From contig NC_083515.1 in assembly GCF_032362555.1 (NCBI RefSeq), positions 5,615,001 to 5,679,000 on the forward strand: a DNA stretch of 64,000 bases, written 5' to 3'. The translations under genes and the position numbers were made by a program. Below are positions 54,001 through 64,000 of the stretch, piece by piece. The first letter of the stretch is position 1, and each line of letters opens with the position of its first letter. The stretch comes from Amyelois transitella (taxonomy: Eukaryota > Arthropoda > Insecta > Lepidoptera > Pyralidae). The notes under the pieces are model-generated. The model was not told the origin of the DNA and searched no databases. It worked only from the letters and a program-made list of their open reading frames with translations.

Positions 54001-57000
54001 AAATTAACGGGATTTTGCTCAATACGCGGACAAAGCCGCGGGTGTACTCTAGTTTTTTTTAATATATCAGAGGAACATTTATTTCTCTGTCTGACGATAC
54101 CTGTACCTGTGATGCACCTGTTTAAAAATGAGATTAATATAATTTTGTTAAAAACAATCTCCTTATTTTTGTCACCACACTTGAAGATTCTATAATGCGA
54201 CCTATGTGCTAATTGAATATACCAATAGAATAGTTGACACTATTACAGAATGGATGTTTTTCCATAGGAAATTAATTATATAACATCATAAAGTCATCCT
54301 GAAAATATACTTTTCCCTTCATTGTAAGTTGGCATGTGAAATAAACAAGCATACTAACACGAAGTTCAACTAAACCTGCTCAAACTCAAAGAATATCAGA
54401 ATGAAAAAAATTAAACAATTTCCCATCTGTTTCAAATAGTACAAATTATATCTGTTCCTGTCGGCTTCTTGCTAATAACTTAAGGTATTTTTCCATGGTA
54501 CTTTATACTTTCGTGCGACACGAACCTCTTTTCATCCCAGTTGACGGTGGGGTCGTCCATTTTGTTGACAAGCGCGACCAAGTGTTTCACGCCCGCAGTC
54601 TTGGCCAACATAGCGTGCTCACGAGTTTGCCCCCCTCTGTCGAATCCCGTTTCGAATTCACCTTTACGCGCAGATATTACCTAAATATTTTTTTATTATT
54701 ATTTAAACTGTAGAAAATTTAATCTGTTGTAACATTAAATCAAAATATTGTTTGAAAAATTGCATTAAAATCTGCTTCAAGCATGATGTCTAATTTGAAG
54801 GTAATTTTTTAAATTAAATTTTAATGTATGTAGGTTTGGTAACTGTGGCTCTTAGTAAAGAAATAATATTACTATAGCTAGTGTACATTATGAACCCAAA
54901 TGATGTGCATACATTGTTACTATTTATTCTTTTTTTAATTTCCTTAAAATTTTCCCATACTTTCCAAATTCTATCTGATGGCCCATTGTGTTTATCATTT
55001 TCGATAATGCATAATTGAAATTAAAGTTTACAGCTGAAAGTGGCCTTTCAGTCTTATCGAGACTGTTGGCTCTATCTACCCCGTAAGGGATAAAGTCTTG
55101 ATAATAGGTGTGTAACTAATTAAAACGAAGCTTACCAATACTGCAAGGTCAGCCTGCGCCGCGCCACCTATCATGTTCGGTACAAAACTCTTGTGACCTG
55201 GTGCATCAAGAATTGTGAAATGCTTCTTCTCAGTCTCGAAGTATGCTCTCCCCACTTCTACAGTTTTACCCTTATCACGTTCTGAATAAAAATATTTACA
55301 GGAATTAATCGTCATAAAAAAACTACCTGCAAATGCCACTCTTTTGTTTCAACATTTGTCACAAGTACCTAATTCAGAATGTATTTACTCAAAACAAAAC
55401 GCGTTTAAAAAAAAAACATATTCACACTTAGAAAGTTTTATAAGATATTTGAGAAAGCTTAAAAAGTAAAAGTTATGATACTGGCTATGTTAAATAATTA
55501 ATAATTAAACAGCAAGAATTTGAATTTACCTTCTTGGTTAGTGTCGAGGGCCCACGATAAGTACCAAGACTCCCTGGATTTCTCACGCGCCTCTCTCTCG
55601 TATTTCTCTAATGTTCTCTTGTCCACCATTCCAGTCAACGACATTATTTGACCACCAATTGTAGACTTTCCAGCATCTAAGATAGAAATTAATCAGGTTT
55701 TTATACGTACAGTCTGTTTAAATTAATATTGATTAATTACCATACTTAATATTGATTAATCCATTTACACTTCAACAATTATAAATTCGACAGCCTGTGC
55801 GTTTTATGGTGTTGATGACTTTTTGTATGGATATAGTAATTCACCAGAGGTCTAACCTATAACATATTTTTTTTTGAAAATTCACAATGAAAATGAAACT
55901 ACGATAAAAAATGTAGTATTAACAATAACTAAAATAAGAATGTAGTGACTCTCCTCTTAGTTATTCAATGGTTGACTGGAGAGATCCCAAATTAGGATAA
56001 GTTCGCCTTTGCATATTTTGTCTTTCGTATGAACAATGAACATATTACAAACAAACAAATTAATAATAAATAAAAATTATAGTTATCAACTCACCGACAT
56101 GTCCAATAAATACAACATTTACATGCTCTTTCTTGCTCCTCGTATCCTCCACTCGGGGAGGTTTTTTCTTCGGAATCTTTTTCGCCGTCTCACCATCCTC
56201 CTAAAACAATTTTGCAAATATAGAAGGATCACTTTAATTGTCACTTATTAAATTCCAATAAAAAATATAGTTATTACATAAAGTTTAAACTTCATATGAG
56301 ATAAAAAAATTGTAATAGGTTTTCAGTGTTACACCTATGGCGAGCCAGTGCGATAACTTTGGTTATGATACATCAATCATCATTTACGTCATTGACATTG
56401 AACATAACCGTACAAGGATGGGTGATAATTCAGTGTAGCTGCTTTTTCACAATATTCCATTAAGTAATATACATGAGGCAATAAGATACATCGTCGTGTA
56501 CCTGCGGGGATATTCACGATCTTAATATAAGGACGATTATGTGTGAGATGGCCTACTACTATTGTTTGTTTTCATATACATTAACCTTTAAAATTCTTGT
56601 GTAAACTCACTAGGCGTTCGAGAAGTTTAGGCAGCATGGAGGATGATAGCCACTGGTTTTACATAAAATAAAGCTACTTTAATTTGAAACAAGTTATGAT
56701 TAAAACACTTATCAAAATCACTGCACATGAAAGACTGAAATTTAGTTTTGAATAAAGTATCTGCAATTTCATAGTAATTTATAACTATTTTTAAGGTCAA
56801 TAAAAAATATCTCTATGTACCTACCACAAAGATTCAATAACTACCCACACTTTTTACCAGTTTTAGAAGTCACAATTGAAAATTTGTGTGTTGCTTGTAT
56901 ACCAAGCAATATTTATAGGTAATACCTACTTATTATTCTGCTTATTCTTGTCAAAAATTTTGTAGTAAAATTTTGGACAGTCTTTATTAAGCCTTCAGTC

Positions 57001-59985
57001 CATCAATATTCTCATTCAGTAAACTCACACACACATACACAGAAACACATATACCACTTTTTTTTTAACCGAGGGCTAAACTAAAAACACTCTCGATTAA
57101 ATCAACAATGTTCTCTATCAGTGCGCTTTCAGAATAGAATAATGTATTTTCAAAATTGGATACAAGGTATCACTTATTGACGTCACATCACTTAAATCTA
57201 ATTATAATTACTACCGCTTCCAAAGCGCATGTGTAGAAGAAGCGGCGGAACAAACTACACTGCCTACTTCACTCGAGTATATTCGCCGACATTCGGTCTT
57301 CCTTCACCACTTTCAACTCCCACAACTTTTAAACGACTGAATCTATATTGATCAAACATATCTAAATTGAAATAGCTTCATCTGTCATACTTAAAAAAGT
57401 AAGACATAGTTATTAGAACTATAAACAGTTGGGGGTTAAAAATCTAAATAAATTGTCTCATAATTAAAACCAACAGTAAAAAGAATTTGGAGCATATATA
57501 AAATTATGAACTATCTTACAACAAATGCTACAACAGCTACATTTCTTTTAACAAATAGTGAAAGTATATGATGCCTGTTACACACTAGGAACCACACACA
57601 TGTGAAATTACCACTGAGTTGCTACCTTTTTGTATTGCTGTACATCACACACGTGGATGGTTTATATTACATAGGTAAAAATGTGTATTTTTTTTATTAA
57701 TGTATGTTTGTGTTAATGTGGTTTTGTAGCTACAAATAAAAATATTATCTTTCTATCTACCAATCTGCCCCAGATACTGTCTCTTAAAACAAAAAACTAT
57801 TATAATATTCAACAACTTAAAAAATTTGAAACTAATCCTACTGACTATTGAAAGTTATTGTAAAAACCAAAATTTTGAATGCCTATTTTTTAGGTGCTGC
57901 ACTCTGTTTTGTGCATCTTAACATATGCCAACTGCTTCCCTTATCATGCGGACTGTAAAATTTTTGATGATGGGCATACAACCAGCTAAATGTTGCCATC
58001 AAAAGTTGACCAAGATATAGGCTAATAAACTTCAGATTCTTCTTTTAAACGATGGGCTGGTAACCTAACACTATATAAATCTTAATTCAATCATTAAGCC
58101 ATAATGCTGGCTCTGTCTACCCCGTATGGGATATAGAAGGGACTTTATATGTATGTTTCAGCTTTATCAATCTATCTAGCCTAAAAATGGGGTAAAGATG
58201 TATGTTACAAAATTGTCATATACTGGCCATTGACATTGAAGATATCAGAAAAGTTGTAAGAACCATTTTTTTGTATACGTCTCGGCAGATTAGTGCTTTT
58301 CCACCTACTTATTTTTAGCAACTTATTCCAAATTTTCAACTTTCAACTTGTTGAGTTCTATAACAGACCTGTTGATCAACCTCTTCCTCGTCTGGTTCAT
58401 TGCTTTCCTCAGGGGTAAGTAGAGCGTCGTCGGCTTCCGCCTCCCAGCTGTCGGCCGTGGGGGACACGTCGGGCGGGACAGGGGGCGCCGCGGCCGCCAC
58501 GGCGGGCACGGGCGGAGGCTCCTCCACACGCGGGGACGCCGACGCGGCCCCGTTGTCTCCGCTCTCGCCGCCGCCGTCGCCGCAACCTGTCGCCATACAC
58601 AAACAGCTTCTTATTAAATAAGACTATGCAGAACGTAACGCAATTTTCAGTATAAATTGACTTTAAAAAATGCGAACATGTCATCATTACGCCGGTTGGC
58701 GGCCTTTTAGTCGCCTTCCAAACTTTGATCTTTGAAACAAGCATTATACATTTAAAAAAGGTGTTTAGTTTATTTTAATTATTTATAGTAAATGTTTACA
58801 TTAGACCTTTGGTTAGATTAATTACCATTATATGAAAGCACTTCACTCAATATATTGGCAATAGCTTGGCAATAGGCGACATCCTTAACATAACATATAT
58901 TAATATAACATTATTGACCCTGGTTTGTAGACAGGGTCATACTATGTTGTTGATCCTGGATTGGGTAAACAGATTTTTTTGAATAACAGGACATTGCCTT
59001 TGTCACAATGGATTCGCTCACCATAAAGAGCACTATATGAAATAGTTAAACTAGTGCATTAAAAACTGAATTGAACTGAATATTTGTTGTTTTAAGAAAG
59101 AGTAAAATCTGTGCAACACATTTTTTTTAGGCCAACAACCACCTGTATTCTCTATCATGCTTGTAGTGATGAAGGTTGTTTGTGACATAGCATGGATTGG
59201 GTAAATAATGAAATCTATGGAAAAATTGACTTTAAATTTTATATTCATAACATCAAAAATTCAAGTGTTCATTTAGTAGGTAGTCAAATATAATTTAACC
59301 TAAATAAAAAAAACACCACTAGATTTATGCTTATTTTAAATAGTGTAGGTAGATTGTAATATGTTTATTTATTTTATCTGCTAGTGAAAGTTCGATAGGG
59401 ATTGACATTCAGTAAGTATGTTATTTTACATTATCTTTATACTGACCTCCCATATTAGCAGCAAGTAGAACACTTCTTGATTTTGAGTAAAAAGAGAAAG
59501 TTACGAAATAGAGATAAAAGGAATAGTTACGTTGCACCGCGCCGCGTGTCTCAACTTAACCCGTTAGAACTGGATTCGGAAAAAAAAATAAAGTCATCAA
59601 ACGTATGTTCCGTTCGTTCATGGATTACCTATAATTTACTTTTATATTTATTGTTGAATAACTTGTTTTTAATGAAAATTAACTAGATTTTTTTAAGTGT
59701 AATTATATTTAATTAGATATAAATTGACATGTTCGACTCACCATTCAAAACAGGACTTGCCGCAGAATTAGTAGACGGACTTTCAGATTTTTGTGGTGTA
59801 GTAGGGGAGTCAGAATCAGTATTATCGCTACCCTGAGAAGGTTTACAAAACGAAGGAACGAATTCCACAGCATTTACATTCAACGTGGAAAATTTGGTGG
59901 ACACATCATTGGGATCCTTTGCACCTTGTTCACCTATTAGGTCTGCTTGACTTTCCCAGGAGTCTGGAGCACCGTTATTGGACAT
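51061..59985 (-). CDS. eRF3: eukaryotic release factor eRF3 (GSPT)
   Basis: Twelve coding exons: 59742-59985, 58369-58586, 56095-56200, 55530-55676, 55136-55281, 54526-54680, 53781-53898, 52922-53125, 52485-52643, 52185-52289, 51332-51500 and 51061-51104; 604 residues, phases consistent. The disordered N-terminus has a PAM2 motif ([14 protein letters not shown]) for binding poly(A)-binding protein, then an Ala/Pro/Glu-rich stretch in exon 2. The GTPase core shows GHVDAGKST (split by an intron after GHV), [25 protein letters not shown] and [10 protein letters not shown]. Two beta-barrel domains follow, with [15 protein letters not shown] and [18 protein letters not shown]. eRF3 delivers eRF1 to the ribosomal A site and stimulates peptide release with GTP. 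The exon 2 donor (CAG|GTCTGT) is weak but gives the correct frame. Introns hold repeat remnants. Confidence 0.97.
51960..52080 (-). mobile_element. RTE 3' tail fragment
   Basis: 'acccgtaggtgtaggcagag' and 'cacttgccaacattcctgca' match the reversed RTE tail. It is in an eRF3 intron. Another copy is at about 53443-53545 ('aatcacgccactttcctgta'). Confidence 0.5.
53210..53350 (+). mobile_element. decayed Helitron-family fragment
   Basis: 'aactcaaaaactcttggact' and 'gatataggctactacttttt' match the interior of the family at 35857. The GC-rich 3' end has decayed. A further family end is at 54000-54052 ('gcggacaaagccgcgggtgt', then CTAG and T). Both are in eRF3 introns. Confidence 0.45.
55030..55105 (+). 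repeat. tail of SINE/RTE-like repeat
   Basis: 'ggcctttcagtcttatcgag' and 'ggctctatctaccccgtaag', ending about 30 bp from eRF3 exon 5. Confidence 0.6.
57990..58165 (+). repeat. SINE/RTE-like repeat in eRF3 intron 2
   Basis: 'aggctaataaacttcagatt' through 'ggctctgtctaccccgtatg' and 'gatatagaagggac', then a GTAT tail. The rest of the 2.2-kb intron (56201-58368) shows no gene. Confidence 0.65.
58920..59045. repeat. fragment of dispersed SINE-like repeat
   Basis: 'gttgatcctggattgggtaa' and 'ggattcgctcaccataaaga' recall the family at 36575-36935. In eRF3 intron 1. Confidence 0.35.
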
Positions 59986-60358
59986 TTTAAAAAACTGACA
60001 ATGTAAAGTTATCAGACAAGTGTCCCTTTCCCAATATTTTTTATTTTAATCGCGTTCTTTTCTCGATAAATCCGCGTGTGTCTTTATCCTACACCGGAAG
60101 TTCATGGCAATTTGCCAAAAGAGTTGAAATGGTAACAATAACCTTTAAATAAATTTAAAGCTAATGAAGGTACTAAACAAAATAATAATTACATGAATAA
60201 AAAGTTGAAATAATGATTTATGTTAATTAAATTCATTTGTAAGTAATAAACATTTTTATTAAAAGGTATTGCAAATTTTTCAATGACTTCCGGCAAGTAT
60301 TTCGTTGCCATATTGAAAAACATAAAAGCAGTATTTTTTTTAAGATATGGTCATGGGT
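59986..60358. other. eRF3 promoter region
   Basis: Immediate upstream region of eRF3. 'cctacaccggaagttcatgg' (about 60088-60107) contains an ETS-like CCGGAAG core, common in TATA-less housekeeping promoters. A second 'acttccggcaagtat' lies at about 60285. These are pattern matches only. Confidence 0.35.
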
Positions 60359-62460
60359 TCAAGTTTTACAATCAAAATCGAGAATCTGTTCACTTATTAA
60401 CAAAAATGCAAGTCCCGGCAGATCAGAGTCTTGACGTTTGAGGTTTTCTGCAGCTTCCGCAGCTGAGCCGGCCTTGGACCCGGTGGTTTGGAGGTGGGAC
60501 TGTGCCAAAGTGTCCACACAAGTGGCATCCCACATAAGGGGACGTCCCAATTTCCAAGGCACGAGGGTCATTCCATCAGGTCTCTTGCCATCATCACGAG
60601 CCAAACCGTTGAGTTCTAGAGGCAAGAGCTCGATGAATAATGCTGTTTAAAGCAGCGTGTCAACTCAACCGGCCGGCGCTTCTGTGGCAAGAAAGGCCAT
60701 GTTGGCCCAGCACGTCGACGTTATCGCCGCAAGGACAACGATGCCCGGACTGTGCATACGGCACCTAACCTGAGTGATGTCGCTAGGCGAAAGGCGAAAG
60801 GAGTCATCGTCGAGTAAGGTCCCAAGGTTTGCGGAAGGCAATGTTTAAAGCCAAAGCCCAGACTCCCACTGTGCGACGTCCAGGAGTCGAGCCCGCTCTG
60901 TAGAATCCACAGATGATTCAATTTATTTAATCTGAGCTAAACTACAGAGAGGCCGTTCCCAAAGCTTTCGCTCAGAAGTGTGTTCCGTAATTTCGAAAAT
61001 TAGACATCGACTCTTCCATTCATTCTTGGCCTCTGAAACAACACTAATGTCACAACTAGGTTCTTTTAAAATTTTCTTGAACAAACTGTCAATGCTATGA
61101 ACAGAGTACAAGAATGCTGGCAAGGCGATGCTTGAAATTTTCCTGATACCCAAACCCCCATATCTAACATGTAGGGAGGCTTGGTTCCAGATACGATCGT
61201 CGAAATTAATATTTAGAATATTCGAAAGGGATTTGGACGCCAATGTCTTTGAATTAAACCAGGATATTTCCAAAAATAACTGCAACGCAGGTTATAAGTA
61301 TATTTTGTAACAAAAATACAATATTGTAATATCGTGACGCTCCAGAGTACGATCAAAACAATTAATTTTTCCTTCTATAAATTTAGAATACCTACGCCTC
61401 TGCAAATATAGGTGAAACAAGCAGGCAAAGGGTAGAATATCTAAAACTTTAATGTCCGGAGCAAGATAATTAAATTTTGATAAAAGTTCTTGCTTATGAT
61501 AATAGTTTTCAGAAAAATAGATTTCGCATTTATTAAAATCAAGACGATTCGAACGACGATCTCGAAGCGAATCTCTTTGTTTTAGACCGTAGATAGCTCG
61601 AATTGCCCTTTTTTTAGAATGAAAATAGTTTGTAAATCTGCTGCTGCTACCCAAAGCAGTAGACCGATGTTTAGAAATTCCGTTTTTAGTTTTTGGCTTT
61701 CCCTGCCAAGCTACCGTCATCTTAGTACCATACGTTGAATTTTGAATTTAGTTTTTATAAAATATGGTGGATGGCCAGGCTAAAAATGGCTGGTCCAAGA
61801 GGATCACCTTGCTGACAGCCTACAAAGGAATGATGCAAGTTATCTTTAAACATTAATTTAGAATTTATGCTGTAACATTGCCAGATATGTTTGTAAATAA
61901 TGGAAATTCTTTCATTCACTTGTATAGGCAAAGTGGTCTACAGAATTAAAAGCGTTTTTAACATACACCTTCAAGAGAACCTCACCTTCCTGATTATCTA
62001 AAAAAGAACAAAGGGAATGAACGGCAGCTTCACATCCATCCTTAGTGCCGAAACCTAATTAAATCGGTTGGAAGTAGTCACTAAGGGTTGGATGTAATGG
62101 CCTTGCAACAAATCTTGGAACTTTAACGCACATAAATTTGCACCATTGCAAATTTCTTCAGCAATTTCTCCAGTGAAAATGAGGTTCATAAAGCAGTAAG
62201 TTTCTTCAGGAACCACCAAATCCCGAAGACTCACTCCCAACCAGATCTTTTAAGTGTTGAGGAGAGAGACCGTCGAGATCACCGGCGGAACCGCTCCTGA
62301 AAGACATCACCGCGTTGTGAACATCCTCTGGAGAGGGTACTTAGGAGGGTGTTGAATGAACAGGGGCATTGGGGAGGCTATGTCCTTTCGAAGAGGGGTG
62401 CTTCGAAGTGAGTTGAATTTTTCCCTTGGAAGAAGACGTCTGCCGTAATCGTCTGGCCAG
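60359..62460 (-). pseudogene. broken LINE with endonuclease-like C-terminus
   Basis: Read from 62460 down: SGSAGDLDGLSPQHLKDL (RT start), GFGTKDGCEAAVHSLCSFL, VYVKNAFNSVDH (motif A region), GCQQGDPLGPAIFSLAIHH (motif B), and NVWY-stop-DDGSLAG, the catalytic box with its Leu codon turned to TAA. After a foreign insert (61290-61690) the element resumes with WNQASLHVRYGGLGIRK and ALPAFLYSVHS. It ends with [20 protein letters not shown] and [13 protein letters not shown], where RPD...D resembles a PD-(D/E)XK nuclease core. Many stops and shifts; dead. I know this protein type from arthropod and other invertebrate genomes but cannot fix the clade. Confidence 0.75.
61290..61690 (-). mobile_element. 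second LINE fragment nested in the first
   Basis: A 142-residue open frame (stop near 61292) contains KKRAIRAIYGLKQRDSLRDR, the signature of the C-terminal region of a different non-LTR family (usually 'KRAIRAIYGL...SLR'). It begins just after the host element's YxDD box and ends before its WNQASL block, so it interrupts the host ORF. It is open over its whole length, so it is younger than the host copy or by chance unbroken. Confidence 0.6.
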
Positions 62461-63140
62461 ATTCAAGAAATACTAAATCGAAACCGGTACTTGCCCACCA
62501 AACGCTTATAAGTATCTTTTTTTTGGGTCAAAGTTTAATACGAACATAGCAGTTTGAATTAATATATAAGCGCTTAATAAATATTAGGTAAAAATATTAT
62601 AGCATATTCACATAACGCGTTGCTAAAGTATAGCCGTTATGAACACCCTTACCGAGAACTAGAGGTGGTCGTTATATTAAATACAGAAAAAATGCTATTA
62701 AAATTATTTTTATATATTCGAACGTGTTTAAATAATTGCTGTTTCTTGCATATTATGACAAAAATATATTTTATCACATAAGAGAACAGCGCTATCAATC
62801 ACAGCCTGCGTAAACTATAATCACTATGATTTTAATGGTGTCTCTTAAATTAAACTGGAGGCGTCTATAAAATCATTAATGTATGATGAATTAATGACAA
62901 CAGATAATTCTGACCTATCCTAAAATGAAATTGTGTAAAAGTCATAACTAACACTCGACAATTAGGTATAGGTATACTGTTGGCTCTGTCTATCCCGGGT
63001 ATAAACGTGATTATATGTATGTATGTAGGTAAATGCTCCATGCATGGAAACCAATAAGTAAGTACTTTAATGTAAAATGTTTCAACGACGTCAAGGGCGA
63101 GAACTATACTGAGAAGCCTGAGACTCTGGATCCAAAGAAC
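62461..63140. other. AT-rich spacer with a SINE/RTE tail
   Basis: A tail of the SINE/RTE-like repeat lies at about 62978-63030 ('ttggctctgtctatcccggg', then GTAT units). No gene was recognised. Confidence 0.5.
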
Positions 63141-63212
63141 TTCTCGCCGAGATTATAGTGAGAAGTATCGCGAGACTTCTCACCAGACTTCTCACTATAA
63201 TCTCGGCGAGAA
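63141..63212. repeat. perfect 26-bp inverted repeat
   Basis: Arms 63141-63166 and 63187-63212 are exact reverse complements ('ttctcgccgagattatagtg...'). They flank a 20-base centre that itself contains 'cgagacttctcac', part of the arm again. It is GC-richer than the surroundings and ends 58 bp before the hAT MITE. Confidence 0.95.
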
Positions 63213-63270
63213 GAACTCCACCCGGAGCGCCATAGACAATCGATCGGCCAACACTAGCTATGACAGATAG

Positions 63271-63885
63271 TAGAGGTGTAAAAGTAACGAGAAAAAGCAA
63301 ACCCGTATGTATTCGTTACTATAGAAATGAGTACTCGTTACTATCGTATCCTTACATTACTCGTTACTTTTGATACCTCAGTATAACCCAACAAAACGCA
63401 TCGATTCGTATGTTGTATAGTTTGATACGCGTGTCGAACTGCAAATGAAGTATTGAGTTAATAGAATCTCTAAATTATAATGAAAAAGCAACACTGTCAA
63501 ACTTATTTAATGACAAAAACATTTCGAGAACAAAAATCTTTTATTTTAAAACTGAAATTAGACATATTAAACCAAAACATATTCTAAAGAACAGAATCTT
63601 TTGTTCTTAAACTGAATTTAGACATATTAAATAAAACCATATTTTAAACAACAGAATCTTTTGTTCTTAAACTATAATTAGACGTATTAAATAAAAACAT
63701 TAAACAAAAACAACAACAAACAAACACACTTACCTGCGTAAAATAAACCCATTATACAATAAATGCGAGATACGAAATCGTGCGATTAACGAAATATGTA
63801 TATTCGAGAGTAACGTTTCGTTACTCGGTACCAGAGCGCACACCCGTTACTCAGTACCGAATACATACAGTTTGTTACAGCTCTA
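63271..63885. mobile_element. hAT-type MITE with perfect 8-bp target duplication
   Basis: Flanked by acagatag at 63263-63270 and 63886-63893. The ends are TAGAGGTGTAAAAGTAACG (left) and, reversed, TAGAGCTGTAACAAAC (right). Further in, both ends share 'tgtatgtattcg', so the inverted repeat continues after an indel. 615 bp, no transposase. It contains three 60-bp tandem units. 8-bp duplication and TIR wording identify hAT. Confidence 0.92.
63531..63710. repeat. 60-bp tandem repeat inside the hAT MITE
   Basis: Three copies starting near 63531, 63591 and 63651. The last two share 'acagaatcttttgttcttaa' exactly; the first is more diverged. Confidence 0.9.
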
Positions 63886-63893
63886 ACAGATAG

Positions 63894-64000
63894 AAAAAAA
63901 AAGAAAACTAACATGGCGACCACAGATGGCGACTGATCGAATGCCGTGCCGTGTGTTGAGGCGTTTTCTTGTTTGGTCGTTTGTGCTGTTCTCACAGATT
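63894..64000. other. right edge
   Basis: An A-rich run followed by moderately GC-rich sequence ('gcgaccacagatggcgactg'). This could be the 5'UTR of a gene beyond the window, but no exon is supported. Confidence 0.2.

Noticed and set aside
63786-63995. Minus-strand frame at the right edge
   Set aside because: It crosses the end of the hAT MITE and its target duplication, so it cannot be one ancient coding unit.
1-64000. An undescribed multi-gene defence or metabolic system
   Set aside because: All eight supported host genes belong to well-known, functionally unrelated eukaryotic families with ordinary intron structure. The remaining coding capacity is retrotransposon-derived.

Overview
The window reads as nuclear DNA of a lepidopteran insect, most likely a moth. 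Evidence: AT-rich introns and spacers, small GT-AG introns, insect-type orthologues, and several dispersed repeats I recognise as typical of Lepidoptera. These are a SINE/RTE-like 3' tail repeat that ends in GTATG microsatellites, a short Helitron inserted between A and T, a tRNA-headed SINE, RTE 3' tails and a Jockey-clade LINE. No prokaryotic, viral or organelle segment was seen.

Layout, left to right. 1-6250 (-): the 5' half of a kinesin-8 (KIF19-like) motor gene; its remaining exons lie beyond the left edge. 7134-7877 (-): ELP6, an Elongator subunit. 8-12 kb: repeat-rich spacer with an RTE relic and an orphan exon at 11439. 12428-14264 (+): mitochondrial dicarboxylate carrier. 16512-21048 (-): diacylglycerol kinase epsilon, 12 coding exons. 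21822-23486 (-): gankyrin/PSMD10. About 24.7-30.6 kb (+): a nearly intact Jockey-clade LINE of about 6 kb. ORF2 is fully open. ORF1 is broken once, by a truncated unit of its own 36-bp repeat. 31262-40374 (+): MBOAT1/2-type lysophospholipid acyltransferase, ten coding exons. 42479-44190 (-): SPC25 of the NDC80 kinetochore complex. 45715-47129 (+): DCUN1D3, with a myristoylation-type N-terminus. 51061-59985 (-): eRF3/GSPT, 12 coding exons. 60-64 kb: a transposon graveyard holding a broken LINE with an endonuclease-like C-terminus, a long perfect hairpin and a hAT-type MITE with an 8-bp target-site duplication.

Eight host genes could be followed exon by exon with phases checked. Seven are complete, and the kinesin is cut by the window edge. 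The neighbours have unrelated housekeeping roles (tRNA modification, mitochondrial transport, lipid signalling and remodelling, proteasome assembly, kinetochore, cullin neddylation, translation termination). This looks like ordinary insect gene order, not a functional cluster.

The unusual material is structural. It includes three hAT-type MITEs, a perfect 35-bp inverted repeat in a PSMD10 intron, a 33-bp duplication across a DGKE splice donor, a DGKE junction that canonical sites do not explain well, a ghost copy of an MBOAT2 exon, and a 19-bp minisatellite ending about 22 bp before an MBOAT2 splice acceptor. I did not find a convincing new multi-gene system.
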